The position numbers and the translations under genes are program-made. Positions 37,801-52,800 of a DNA stretch of 64,000 nt are shown piece after piece. Source of the stretch: Gordius sp. MW1. Lineage: Eukaryota > Nematomorpha > Gordioida > Gordea > Gordiidae. Below the pieces are notes generated by a model. The model did no database searches, was not told the origin of the DNA, and saw only the letters and a list, made by a program, of their open reading frames with translations. Positions within the stretch are counted from its first letter, which is position 1. Every line of letters begins with the position of its first letter. The DNA is taken from contig OZ038530.1 in assembly GCA_964036665.1 (NCBI GenBank), forward strand, positions 19,676,001 through 19,740,000, in the 5' to 3' direction.

Positions 37801-40800
37801 TCTATGTTGTGTATTATTAATTCAAATGGCCTTACATTGACTTTATTTAAATTAAATTATATTTAGGTCTAAAAGCAAGTCATTAATTTGGAATTATTTT
37901 ATAATTGATGAGAACTCAGCGGCGGAGACTATTGAAAAATTACTATTTATGAAAAAAAATTTGGAATATTTTAAATAAAGCTTTATAAATATTAACAAGT
38001 GTCATTTTTTTAAGATGTAAAATATCGGTATCGGTATCGGTTAAAAATTTGATATCGGTGCAGCCCTAATCATCACATCTTTATTAGCATTTTAACGATA
38101 GTATATTTGCAAATAAAGGCTTAAATAATGCTATATTTGAGGCATAGGAAAAAGGAGATTAAGCAATATTCTCAGAAATATAAAGCTCTAATGCAAGTTT
38201 TCGATCCTATGTTTGCCAGTTCCCTTTACACACAAGTCCAAGCTTTAATAAAGCTTATCAGGTCACGTTTATTAACCTGCAAACACATACTCAAAAATAA
38301 TTATCATCGAAAATTTATGATTAAAGCGGTCAAAATTGAATTTACTAACCATAACCTGATCCCGTGCGAGTTTGCATCGTGTCGAATAAGCGTTGCCCTA
38401 GCAAATGTATCAATCGACTTACCACCTATCACAAAATACAAAAAAATTAAATAAAATAATAGCTTATATTAGTGTTGTAAAAAGAAATGGGGTTTGTTTA
38501 CCGACGGCCGACTTAACAAAAACAGACCAAAACGTCTGGTCTGTTCTTCAAGTTTCGACTAAGCCTTGAGGTCGACTAACCGACTTAACAAAAACACACC
38601 AAAATCCGCTGGTCCCTTTTTCAAATTTCGACTAAGTCTAGAGTTGACTAAACAAAACCCAAGTCTCTTTTACAACACTAGCTATTATAGTTCACTAAAC
38701 CGACTATGTTTTAATAGTAATGTTCCTTTTAATATAAAGCACTCATAAAAATAAAATAGAATTTACTTTGGGGTGATTTCGTTTGATGAGCTCGAGGAGA
38801 CCCTCGGGGATTTTCGCTAATTCTGTATCTCTAAAAAACGACAAAACAACATTTTAATTATAACTTAAGATGTTTTAAGGGATAAAATTGATAATAACTT
38901 TCCCTTTATAATGTTCAATTGTATCTATAAGATAAAAGGCAAGGTTATGTACAAGAATGTTTCGATTCTCAGGACCTGGGAGCGCAATTCATAAATATAC
39001 ACATCTAAAAATTGTATTAAAGTGTTTCTACTTAAACTAGATATTTACGAGAGATGGTTAAAACTGAGAAAACAAGGTTAAGAATTAGATAGGAGAAACT
39101 TAATAGTACTTCAAAAACTTTATTAACTACAAATTATCTAAATTTAAAAAATCATTATTTTCCGAATCTTGCGATAAAAGAATTTGCCTTGCTCAATAAT
39201 TTTTTGAGAAGAATGGATTTTACATTTCATCGTCAGTTACTTTAATATTTTAAGTAAAAATAAAAATGTAATTAACAAACACATTATAAAATTAAAAATA
39301 ATACAAAATAGTATTTAACCAAAAATAAATGAATAATATTTGCCTGATTGCAATCATGGTAGAAAAGCGGGGTTTTTGCGTCAATACTTCCACCTATTTA
39401 CCCAATAAATTGACTTTCCTCATAAGTAAAATTCAGACAGGCATAAATTCAATATTTAAAAAATCATATTTTAGAGTAAAAAAATTATTACAAAAAGAAA
39501 TTAATTTGAATTTTTACTAATCCTAAAAGTTCGCCTCTCCCATATTCTCCCAATATCTCTTTCTTGCCATCAGATACGCCCGTGCCCACAGACCTAACGC
39601 GTCCACTTAGCACGATAATTATGCAATCGGAAGGATCACCTTGCCTAACAAAATAATCAACATTTATAAAAACGTTCTTCGTTGGATGGGGTCCCTGAGA
39701 CCCCAAGTCAACGTATTCCTATTAAAAATTTTTTCGGGAAAAAATACTTTTGTTAGCTAATATTGATACACATTAGTGTTTTAAAAACGGATGAGTTTCG
39801 TTTGATCGACCTTGAGTTGTAGTCGACCTCAAGGCTTAGTGGAAATTTAAAAGATAAGACCAGAGCCGACCGTTAAGTTAGTAAAACCAAGGCTAGTCGA
39901 AATTTGAGAATTGACCAAACAAAACCAGCGGCTTTTACAACGATAATACATGTAGGTAGAATAGAAAAAAACGAGTATAATATAACTGGGATAAAAAAAC
40001 ATTATTCTTTTTAAATTTTCAAGGGTCAAATACAAATTATAACCATTAAAATTAAAAATCAAATTAAAAATCAACGGGTAGTTAGAATATTATTAGTAGG
40101 AAATCTGAAAATTTAGCAACTATAATAACCGGACAAACGAAGTTTCATTTACATTGTATTTAGGAATGACAAAACATATTTCCAAAAATTCTCTTAACTA
40201 TTTTGATAAACGAGTGATCGTAAAAGTAATTTTCAGGCAAAAGTTGCACAATAAAATATAAAATTTCATTAAAACTATCTATATTTTCATATTAAATGTG
40301 ACTGCCTAAGCTAAAATTGAGTTCTATAACTCAATTTAAAATATTAACAATTTTGTCCAAAAATGGTTAACTTCGCATAATAAGTCAATCTATAATTATT
40401 TTTAGCCACAAAATGTGACTTTAACTCTAAAAAAGTTATAAATAATTGAGACAAGTTCTAGAAATAACGCAGAAATCTTTCAATACAATTCTGTCTAATA
40501 CAATTTATGCTATGTACACAGCTAAACCATTGGTCATCCGTCATTTCACCATACCCTAGCTTTAAGAAAACTGAAGTTTTTACATGTCAAACCTTCTAAC
40601 TAAAAGCAAATATATAAAGATTCCAATGCGATTTTAGTTTTTCCTTATATTTTTTCCATTTTGGAGTTATTAATACAGTTCTATTCATTATAAATTTTGT
40701 AATTTTTGTCACACTAAAATTTAGCCCTATTGAACATTAAGAGGTGAATTATTCATTTCGATGCTCATGGGCGTAGCCGGCATTAGAGGGGGGCAATAAT

Positions 40801-43800
40801 GATTTAGGGAGGGGCAAAATGATCATTTTTTGAAATTTTAGCCATAATTTTAATAAATTTCAACAAATTTTTGAATTTATAGGGGGGCAGCCGCCCCTCC
40901 GTGTCCCCCCCCCTTGGCTACGCCCATATCATGCTGTTAGGATACTGACCTATACAGCGCTCTTCCAGCTTCAACCTGCATCCAATCCAAGCTGTAATCG
41001 AGTTGGCGAAGGAAAGGTGACATTTTCACCACGACCGTTTGGGCAAAATTTAGTACGGCTCCGGGCTGTTCGTTCAGAATCCTCAAAAATTCAATAAAAT
41101 TTATTATTTCCATATGCATTTATATATTCGAAAAAATATTGGTTGTCACCCAAATTATAAACACTTCTAAACTCGAATTAATAACACAGTTCAACGAGAA
41201 AAATCTTCCGGCCAACTGTTTCCAGATTTTGGTAGAGTTTTTTTGCGGTGAACACGAATATATTTTTTATTTTTTCCCTCTACGTCAAGTTTTTGAAATA
41301 TTTGCTATCAAAGTTGCTAAAAACATCACTAACTTGCAAATTATACGGTAAAATTTTCATTTAATAAATTGGATTCAAAAAAAAGGGTGAGGAATCCATA
41401 TATCGATCGTACTCAACAGTCTGCATTTGCATTTTCGTTCATTAGCTCTAGCGCTCTAACTTTAAATATAATTATAGTCCTGACAAAAAAATAATCAGCG
41501 CCAAGGAAGACCCGCGTTGCTCATGTTTAGACGACAGTTTTTAGCCACATTTATTGTTAAAAGCAAATAATGCTTTAATGGAGTGATCATAATCGCATTA
41601 TTCAATACCAATTTTTCGCATATGTTTTTAATATATACCATCCAGAATTGATTTCTAAGCAATAAAATTATATTAAAAACTTAAATTTATAGGTAAAATG
41701 GTGGTTTAAAACTAAGTGTAACAATATTTTTCCTATGTTTTTTGCAGCGGTAAAATATAGTTCAGGCGCTACTTTTTCGAGCAGCTAGTGATGCATGTAT
41801 GTAACATGCATCTTCATAAAACAGCGTCAAAATTACGGGTTTTTTGCAAAACGTGTCCTAATCTATATTTTAATTTAATAAATTCAATAAAAAAATGCTA
41901 TTTGTAGTAAAAAGAGGCTTGTAAGTAGTAGTGTTGTAAAAGGGGCTGGGTTTTGTTTGGTCGACCATTTGTTTCAGTCGACTAAGCACACCAAAGGTAT
42001 AATCCTTTGCTTTCTCTAAGGAAAATAGTCGAAAAACCCTTTTGTCTGTTTATGTTTAGTCGACTAAAAAAGGTCGACCAAACAAAACCCAGCCGTTTCA
42101 ACATTAGTAAGTAGTGTGCAACTTTGTAAAAGTACTGTTTTTCGCAAAAACTTACTTAATCTATAAATTATTTTACCTAATATAAATTATCTTTGTTAAT
42201 TTAGTATAGTAGTAAATACTCGTAAAATTGAGCTTTGCTAATCACCACGATCCAACTTTTGGTCCGAGCGGTTATTGTGAAAATTGAAGCTTCACCGGTT
42301 ATAACGGAAAGGGCGTCAACAAATTCCCCTTGTCTCACCAAGAAAACACAGACGGCACCCTCTTTGAAGTTCGCCGACGCCGGGGACATCAAAGAACCTC
42401 GCCGCCTTTTAGGACCACCCTCGTCGTCGGTATCCTTTGAGGTCGAGGGTGCGCCAAAGTCGGCATCCCTTTGATCATCGGATAAATCATCGGAATTATC
42501 ATCTTGTCCAAGGATTGAAGGGTTATAAGATGGATCTTTTTGCCAAACCGAAAGAATTCCAGCCACCACGAACATTAAAGAGACATCCTATTGCGTTGGA
42601 GGAGGCATAGATTTATAATACAATAGAATGGCAAAGGCATGGGCATAGAGAGAGGGGGCAGGGGGGGGGGCGGAGGAGTTAATAAAATGAATTTTCAGCA
42701 TTAAGATATACTTAATTTTTAAGGGGAAATAAATGTTTCAACCTTAAAAGGCACATATGAAAAGATTATGCTTAAATGCTATAGACATAGCAATTAATAA
42801 GTTTATATTTATAAATTACAATTATTCTTCAAGTGCAAAAAAAGGCTCATATACTTCATGAACCGCGTAGCCAGGTTTGGAACTAGAGGGGGATCCAAAT
42901 GAGGCAAAATGAAGACTTTTCAAAATTTTAGCCATAAATATATTGAATTATGAATTTTTTGATAAGGGGAGAATTAGCCGTTCCCTGTCTAAGCCCATGT
43001 CGAGCAAGATATAAAATTTAAAAAGAATGATGAAATCTAAAGAATAAATTTTTGTAATAAAAAATCAAAACATTTCAAGATAAAAAAATATTATTAAAAT
43101 CAACTTACACAACTGTCTTGTTCCACCAAAACAGTCCCGGCTGTGACGCAGCGCAATTTTAGCTTACTTTTTAAAACATCCATCTCCTATAAAAGTATAA
43201 CAATAACTTTTCCCAAAATTAATAAGAGGTTTCCTAACGTTAAATATAAGAGGCCTCACGCAGCGAACAAATTAAGGCGTAATCATTTAGAGTTTATTAA
43301 TCGATAAATAAAATTTTTAGCTAATATGAGGAACCACCATACGTTTTAGGGCTTGTCTAATCGTGTTTATTTCAGAAAAAAAGGCGCTAACCATATCTAG
43401 AGAAAGCAGTGTTTTTATATCTTCCGCTGCAGCATGTAGGATTTCATCCTCAACTTCATTGATATTTGGGGTTGATTTGGATCTCGAATCTTTCAGCGGG
43501 ATATCTTTTTTATTAACCGTGGTCGCCTTTCATCATCAAACATAATAAAAGAAGTATTGCAAATTATTACTAAAAGTTTCATAAATTATATTGAAAATTA
43601 CAAAATATCTCGGTCGGGCCTGGCTCTGGAGACCAAAAATAAAAAAGGCATTCTAGTCTAGGGCCTGGCTAAGACAAATCAAAAATTTAAATAGCTGTCA
43701 TAAATTATTCTACTTAAACATAGTAGTTTTCCATTGTAAATAAAAGAGATGAACAGACAAATGGACATTTTTCCTAGAGGAGTGCCATAAATTGCATATC

Positions 43801-46800
43801 AATTAACACACCAAAATTGGCCAATAAAATTTCTTCCACGCGCCAATTATTAATTATGTTAAATTTCAAAAAAAAAAGTTATCATCAACTAAAACAGCTA
43901 TACCACAACTATAAAGAGTTAAAACTACCTAAATAGCGTTGGCAAATGACTTATAACCAAGCAAAATTAAAGTACAAAAATTGTATTCACGGTTCATGGT
44001 TTTCAGAGTTAAAAATGGATGAGTATTTTAATATTATAATGACGAATGCTTTATCGTATGGATGGACCAAGTATTCGTAATTATACAATTGATGAAATTT
44101 TTTTTGGAAAAGTCGATAAGCTGCATTTCCAGTGGCGTAGCTAGGGGGGGCCCAGGGGGCCCGGGCGTGGGCCCCCGGGCCCCTTCCACCATTTTTTTTT
44201 ATCTTAATTAAGAAACAATATAAAGATTATTATTAATGTTTCTGAATAAAAGTTTTAATTAACGAGTTTCAAAGCCCAAATATTTGTTTAATAAATGCAA
44301 TTACAACGGTTAATAGCCTAATATTAACTTTAAACGATATTAGAAATGAGGACCACTATCAAATTCTTTATAATAAGGCAAAAGATTTAGCTGCAATTTT
44401 TGATTTATTACCTTCTAAACGTATTAAAAAACCAAAAAATATGACACATTTTACTCTTTTGAATCTACTAATTCATTAATTGATTTCAAAATTGATTTAT
44501 ATTATCCTATCATTGATAGAATAATAGCAGAATTAAAGATAAGATTTTCGAAAATTAATTGTAATTTATTTAAGTCCTTGGAGGGTTTAAACCCTTCATC
44601 CTTTTGCGATAAATCTTTTTTTTTCAGAAATAATTAACCATTATGAATTAAAACTGGAAGACGGCGAAATAAATATGGCAACATTTTTTGTAAAACATTA
44701 TAACTCTTTATCTTCAAATAAAATAAAATGCAATGATATTTTTTCACTTATTAAAATTTTGCCTTCAGTAGTGTTTCCAAAATGTATTATTTTGCTTAAA
44801 ATAATTTTAACTATCCCAATAACTTCAGGTTCATGCGAAAGATCGTTCTCACTGCTAAAACGGATTAAAATTTATCTTCGTTCCACAATTGGACAAGATA
44901 GGTTATCTTACTTACCTTTATTGAGCTTAGAACATGACTTTATAAATGTTATTCCCCCGGATGATATTACAAATTCGTTTGCAACATCGAGTAAAAGGCG
45001 AACTACTATTAAAAGACTAATTTTAATATTTAATGAAAAATTATCTGGGCTTTTAAACTTGTTTTAAACTTTTTAACACTTTCAAAATATATTAAAATAT
45101 TATTAAATTTACGAAAATTCCATCCTGGATTCAATTTAATTGCCCTCTCACATGCTTATTGTTTAACATATCTTGCATATTTTTATGTACCACATGCACA
45201 TATAAAGCCAATAGTTTTCCAAAAAATTGTTTGTACACCATTTTTTCCCCCTTTTTAGTGATATCCCATCATAAGTTTGATAAATTAATATTAATAACCA
45301 ATTCCTGCATTTTATAGACAATTGTTAACGCATCAAAACTTTCAAGGGATAAAACTCCTAAAAAATCATTATGTTTGTCTTTGGACGCTAAGTTGTTCTG
45401 TGCATCTCACATCTCTAATTTCATCTAAAATTGTCAAATAAAATTTTGATTCGTTTAATTTTGACAGAATATTTTTAGGTTCATTTAGCCGTTAACTTTA
45501 TTAGTTCTTTTTAATTCTTAGGGGGTGAAGGGGGGGGGGGGGGGGTTGTGCAAATATATCTATAATATCAAGGGGCAATAACTTCTAAATACTAATATTA
45601 ATTTTTTATATCTTATGTTATAATTGCGCCTTTTGAGGATCTAACCTAAAAAAGGCTTTTAAATGTTCTCATTCTTTTCCTGATATAAATGCTGCCTGAA
45701 AATGCTGCCAATATTGCATATGTAAAATTAAAATTTGTTATATATATGGCCAAGATTCTTTGGGTTGTGGCAATAATTTTTATAAAAACTTTGTTATATA
45801 GTTTTTTAACTATTTGTATTATTTTTTAAAATGTCAACGATTTCTTGTCAATATCCCCGTTCCACTTTTACCCTTACAAACTTATTATACCATGTGAAAT
45901 TTTCTACATTGTTTTAACTACATCACTTTGTTTTATTTATGAATAAATTTTATTAATTTTATGCCCTATAAACATGAGGGGACATATTAGTGCGATATAA
46001 ATAGAAAAAATACAGAAAGTAGTAGCGGAATTTTAAGTTTGTCCAACGTTTATGAAAGAAAAATTTTTTAATTGCATTTGACCCATGGTCGTATTTAGGT
46101 TTTGGATGGGGGGGGGGCAAAACATATCTTTTATTCTTAAAGGTGTGGGTAGGAAAATTTTTCTGTCCCCCCCCCCCTATTTGACCAGCTCAGCCCCCCC
46201 AAGGCAAAAAGGCTAGCTACGCCACTGTGCATTTCGTTATTTAATCCTTTTATATAAGCCATTCCTGTTTCTTATTTTATATTGTTCATCAAAGCTAGGA
46301 CAAATTAAAGGCGAAATGATCTTCGAGATAGCCGAGAGCCGAAAAAACTGAAACTAAAAGACTCTTTTAATATAGATGCGATTTAAATTAAACGTTTTCT
46401 TTTGGTGAAATTATTATGAGTCCCTATTTATTTGAAACATTTTAAAAAAGACACAAATAGGCAATAACCATGTTTATTTAACAAAGCCGCGAGGACAAGA
46501 CCTATAGCTTTATGATTTTCATATGTACACTAATAGAAAAATTATCCCCTGCATTATTAACTAAATATTCCATTCAAAAATATTGTTTGAATTAAGTGGT
46601 CCATCCAGCAATAGCTTTAGATTGTTATACTATAGATGGCGGAAAAGCTAGGATATGTCAGGGCAAACTCGGTTCAAAATTTTCAAATTCAGCGTTTTTA
46701 AAATACTTTTAATTATACTATGCATTTAACATGGGTGTAGCCAGGTTTGGATTAGGGGAAGGACGTTTAAAAGTTCAATTAGAGGGGTGCAAAACATAAA

Positions 46801-49800
46801 TTTTTTTTTAATTTTTCAAAGTTTTTGCATTGAAATTTTGTTTTCTCGTAATTTAGGCTCCCTGACTACGCCCATGGCATTTAACAAATGATTCTTTTAT
46901 ATTCTTTAAGGAGCATATCCAGTAATTTACTATCTCAACTTTATCCCTGAATAAAAAAATGGGAAATTAACCTGGGCAGGCTTGGTTGTGGGAGTTTTGA
47001 GAGCAGCTTGGGCCAAACTAAGGCTGCCTTTATGGACTCGGGAGAAGGCCATATCGAAATCGGATATCTTTTGAGAAACGTATCGACCCCCCGGCATTTG
47101 GCCCACGAATTTGCTCACCCTCTCACCGATGACTTTGGGTAAGGCGTCTAAATTTTATCTTATTTTTTACTAAAATGCTTTTATTAGGTAAAAATGAACA
47201 TAAAATATACATTAAACGAGCATATAATAATATAAAAAACTATTGATCAAATTCGTCAATAGCCAAAACTGGCCATATATCAGATAAAGATTTGTAATTG
47301 TATTTAGCTATTAAAATGCCGATATTTTGACGCAAAATGAGGCTTTAGGGGATCTGTTTCCTATTGATTTAAAAAATGCTAATGCTTTCTTGCCGAAGTG
47401 GTTACAGTTACTTAAAATTTTTTAAATGAATTTTAAACAGGCTAAAAAGTGAGTAGCTAAGATAGATAAAAAAAATTTTTAAACATGTAATAGAATTTGA
47501 TAATATTTTTTGTTCTCCCTAATTCAAATTCTGGTTACGTCTGTGCAACTATATACTAATAAAAAAATTAATTTATGGGCGTAGCCAGCATTAAAATTAG
47601 AGAGGAGGGGGCAATAATGATTTAGGGAGGGGCAGAATGATCATTTTTTCAAATTTTAGCCATAATTTTGATATATTTCAATAAATTTTTGGATTTAGAG
47701 GGGAGCAAACCGCCCCTCCCTGCCCCCCTCGCTACGCCCATGGCTCTATTTATTTTGTTGAATAATATTCAGATGCTAAAACTTAGGTATAAAAACATAA
47801 TTTCTTAGCGTTCTCATTATACATTTCCCCATAACTTATTTTTAGCACAAGTACGCATACTAAATTCATTCAATCCTAGGCATTATTAGTTTTTGTATGC
47901 AATCCATTTTTGGCCCGGTTATGGGTTAAACCGTTTGTAACTAGTTGTGGATATGCATGCAAATCTTTAAAAAATATTGATTTAAACTACTTTCTATAAA
48001 TATATTAATCGATTTGTCATTGGTTGATCATGACTTTTTTGGTTTTTAATCTAAGACGTTATGATCGATATTTTTTTCCACATATTATACTTTTATTAGC
48101 TAGTTTGTAGTCCATATATATTTATTCAAATAAAAATAGCAAAACAATAGGCAAAACTCCGGTAATTTTAAAATGAATTTAAAAAAGTGACATTATTAGC
48201 AAAATTTGAATGAAAAAAGAAAACTAAGCCATAAATAAATATAATACCCTAATACAAAATAAACCACATCTTTTATCAACAGCACAACCGCAGATACCTT
48301 TTCTTTATTAAGGGAAAAATCTGATATTTTTCTTACTTTTAAGTATACCACTGATTGCCGATGGAATAGCCTCGGGCACTGCTGGACTGGAGACTTCATT
48401 TTCAACTTCTTCTAATCTAAGATCAAGTGCAAATGTCAGGGCATCAGAATCTTCGGTATCTAACATAAAATTACAAATCATTTAAACGCTTTAAACTTCA
48501 TTTTGCCCTACACAAAACGTATAAAAAAACTTTGCCATTACAACTTTGTAGAGTCACTACGGCACCCGGTCAAAATAGCAAAAAAAGCAGCCAAATTGGT
48601 CATGATTGATCAAGAATGGTCAGGATTTAACATAGAATTTAAGTTTTAACCTATAATTATGCAATAATTTAGGGTTAGGGTTATAATTATGCAGTACTTT
48701 AGGGTTAGGGTTGGGTTTATTGTTTCGACTTTTTCTGCTACCTTTTCATCATTCTGCTACTTTGACCCCGATTCGTCACTACCAAACCAAGTGTCCTACT
48801 GCCCACATATTTAAACTCGTTAACAATAATACTATAGACTGGCTAACAGTTGATTATGCACTAATATTTAGAAATTAATATCGACCTACATTGTAAGTGA
48901 TTTTCTAAATCTTAGTTATGCTGTGAAAAATTGCAAAAGTTGTGGAAGAAATGGGAATGAGAACATTAAAGAATTATCTTTCAACACGTTAGTTCAACAT
49001 TTAGTAATTATTCCCCAAGTCAGATATGCCGGTGAAAACGTTCATAAAAATAAATTAAATTAAAACACAAAGCAATACCCAATTTTTTATGGAAATTCTT
49101 AGGATTCGCTTGATTGGAAGCGCCTAATTTTATCTTCTCACGCACGGGTGTAAGTCCCTTTTTGGGCCGAGTTTGATTAATTTCGAGCCCAGTTCCAACA
49201 CTACCACCCAACGATTTCCGCCCATGTTCCAGGTGTCGACCAGCCGAATTTTGTCCATAATAAAAATGGGCGCCCCTAGGCTTTTTCCCATGACCAAATT
49301 TATACATCGGTTGTTGATGTGAAAGGGGAGACTTAGCTTTCAATCGACTGAGATCCTCTTCGCTGCTCGAAACAGCGTTTCTGGCAGCAAAACTTCCATG
49401 GGAAATTAATTACAAAGGGTAATAAAAGAAATTATAGAATCGTGGTACTCAAAACTATAGAACCTTAATATTGGTAGGTGAGGCAAAAAAATTGTGACTG
49501 GATGGTAAAGGGCATCCCAGAACTAGTATTGCTGTTATTTTAAAGGAACACCATGGTAAAATTTGTAAGCATAATATTTTGGCTTTAATACGTAAATAGC
49601 TCTATTAATTTTCGATATTAACTAAATACTATGCAATTTATGGGCTCGTTTTTGGTTGTCCGTCCTGTCCTGTCCTGTCCAACTTGGCTATTTAATAATC
49701 GCTATGCAAACTTATACGGGTTTTTAATGGCTGTGAACTTATGCTCCTCTAAAATACTTTTATTTTGCTTTCGCATATAGGCCAGCTAATCGTTGGTTGG

Positions 49801-52800
49801 CTTAAATTTTTTCGACCTCGCCCGGGGCCATTCTATTTTTGTTTTTTGGCCTGACTCATTACCTTTATATATACCTAATATTCTCCCCTATTTGTCTTAC
49901 AAGCTTGGGGTCTGAGAGACCCCATCTGACGATGGGCTACAAAGAAATCATAAACATTTTTAAGCTCCCATAACAATTTCATAGCCTAAAGGTTCTTTTT
50001 TCCTTTTTAAAAATGATAAAAAAAGCCAAAAATCATTTCTAAGCTCCAACTAAAAGTCCTTTATCCCAAATGAGTCTGACTAATTATAAGAAAAAAACTT
50101 GATTGACCTATAATTTTAACGTAGCCCCCCCCCAGTCGTACATTAATACAAAAATTTTCAAATATAAATTTAAAAAATTAATTTACTTTTCTTCGTCGGT
50201 GTTAAATTGTCTTGTTTGGGCGAATGTCGAGGGATGAATATAGCTTCTACGACGATGCGTTTTAAGCTTTTCCGCGCGCCACACGTGATTGTTATGATGC
50301 ATCCCTTTCAAAACGAAAAGACTCTGCACTTTTAAGGGTGTAGATGGCGCTAATATATCTTTTTCCCAAAAACCCTAAAAATCATATGAATGCATGTCCG
50401 AACTAGCTTTTTTAAAACGGCTGGGTTTTGTTAGGTCGACCTTTGGTTTGACTAAGACTAAGGATCGGCTCTGGTTTATGTTTCAAAGTTCTAAGAAAAA
50501 CAGCGAAAAATCTTTGGGCTGTTCATGTCTAATCGACTAAAACCGGAGGTCGACCAAACAAAACCCAGACGTTTTTACAACACTAGTCCAAACGTATGAT
50601 TGCCTGCGTGACTGTTAAGATCATAGACTAATAATACGAAGGACGTGTCAACACATGGGCGTAGCCACCATCGGAATTAGAGGGGGGGGGGGCAATAATG
50701 ACTGAGGAGGGGCAAAATCATAATTTTTTGAAATTTTAGCCATACTTATAAAAATTTCAACAAATTTTTTAAAATTTAGAAAGGGGGCAGTCGCCCCTCC
50801 CTGCCCCCCCCCGGCTAAGCCCATGTATGGTATAACTAGTCTGCGGTTGGTGGGATATTTGAAATAACATCTTACTGGATTGAGCAATTCTGCCGTTAAG
50901 CCTAAATGAGAATTGAGCGCCAAGAAAGTCACCCTTTGCAATCGAACCATTATAATCTGAAAGCGTGTATATTTATGTTAATACTTTGATATAAAGACAT
51001 TAATATATAAAAAAAACTAGTGTATAAAATTAGAAATTATTGCACTGTTTTAAAAGGTTAGTAGTTTATAAACTACATAATACAATTCATTTCCTTTAAA
51101 ATGTGTAATATTTACTTCAAAATGTGTATAAAACTATGTAGGGTTATGGGTATTTACTTGGACGAGTCTGACCATGCTTTGTGGATATTTTTGAAATATG
51201 TTTTGCAACGCTTTAACCGGCAATCTAGAAATGGCGATATTAATTTTCAACTTAAAACATGCTGATATATTAACCCCCTGTTTTAGTCCTTTTGGTTATA
51301 TTTCTTAACCCTTTCCCCCTAGGTCTAGCTTCCTTATTCCCCCGTAATTAAATTTCTAGGATATTTTTCAAAAAAGACAAAATCATTGTTTTCATACAAA
51401 ATCACAAATGAATTTAACATCCTCTAGACTGGGTTTGAAATTAAATTTATAAAATAAATAGGGTCCACCCCTGAAAAAGTCATGGGCGTAGCCAGGAGGT
51501 GGCAGGGAGGGGCGGCTGCCCCTCGTAGTCCAAAAAGTGGTAGGAATTTTTGCAAATTATGGCTAGAATTAAAAAAAATTGTTATTTTGCCCCTCGTTAA
51601 ATCGTTATTGCCCCCCTTATAATTTCAATGATTTCTATTATAATGTTAAAAATATTTGTAAGGGCAATAAGAAAATGGTGTCAACGTATTTGACAGTAGT
51701 CAGTTATAACATTTTACATATTGAAATACCTGGCAGATAAATCTTCAAAATATCACAAACTTAAAATGTCTATCTGAATTTAAGATTAGTCAATATGCTT
51801 CACATAATTATGGGATGCATAAGCAAATATTAAACGATAAAATTTAGGGATACAAAAAATGGCAATAAGGCTTCATTAACAGTGTTCACGTCTTGTGACT
51901 TAAATTAACTAAAAATGGACTCGATTTGATAACTTACAAGAAAGGCATGCAATCTACGGGGATAATAAAAATTCAATATTTTATTTAAAAAAACATCGTT
52001 TTTAATATAACCTGAGTACGATTGAATCGACTGCCGCCTTAGCAAATACCGTCTCGTAAACCGCGTTGTTATTCTGTTCAAATACAAAATTAATTAAGAC
52101 AGGACACGACAGGACAGCCAAAAGCGAACCCATAAATTGCATAGCAATTAATTTTAATTCATTTATAGATATAAGACTTAAAATGAAAATATTATAATTT
52201 TACACGTTGGTGTTATTAAACAATGTAAATTATGATTTAAACAGTATTTGGAATTAGGTTTATATATATAACTATTTTAACCAGATTTCGGACCAAATGG
52301 ATATGTCCCAGACATTACTTATTTTAAAAAAAACTCTAAATTCAAAAATTAAATAAATAAATAAATAATCAAATAAATAAAAAAGAAATATTTACTGATA
52401 GTCCGTCCAACACGCTAAGCAAGCTGTAAATGGTGTCTCCGGCATTAGCTTTCTTAGTTATAGCATGAGATCCGTCCTAAATCAATGCAAATCACACTTA
52501 AAATCACTATAATGCAACAATAAATAATACAAACATGGGCATAGATAATACTAATTAGGGTGGGACAAGGAGAGGCGACTGCCCCCCTCTAAATCCCAAA
52601 AAATGTTTATAATTATGGTTAAAATTTCAAAAAATTACCATTTTGCCCCTCCCTAAAATATTAGTGCCCCCTTTTAATTCTAATTTGAAGTTTTATAAGT
52701 TTATCTAACTAGCAACTCTTTTGTTCTCATGCTAAAATATAATAATGTACAGGCATATATCCATTTATTTTGCAATACAAGTTGAAAAATGCCGTAGTAA

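Noticed and set aside
38225-38275. Extra esterase exon after TTTGCAG
   Set aside because: In the phase required by exon 19 it stops at once, and exon 20 at 36851 aligns directly with the human protein.
38128-38454. 108-residue plus-strand open frame
   Set aside because: It is the antisense shadow of esterase exon 19 and the adjoining intron.
51938-51953. 16-nt micro-exon (LHAFL) between esterase exons 5 and 6
   Set aside because: It has splice-like borders, but including it would shift the frame of exon 6, and the human alignment runs straight from exon 5 to exon 6.
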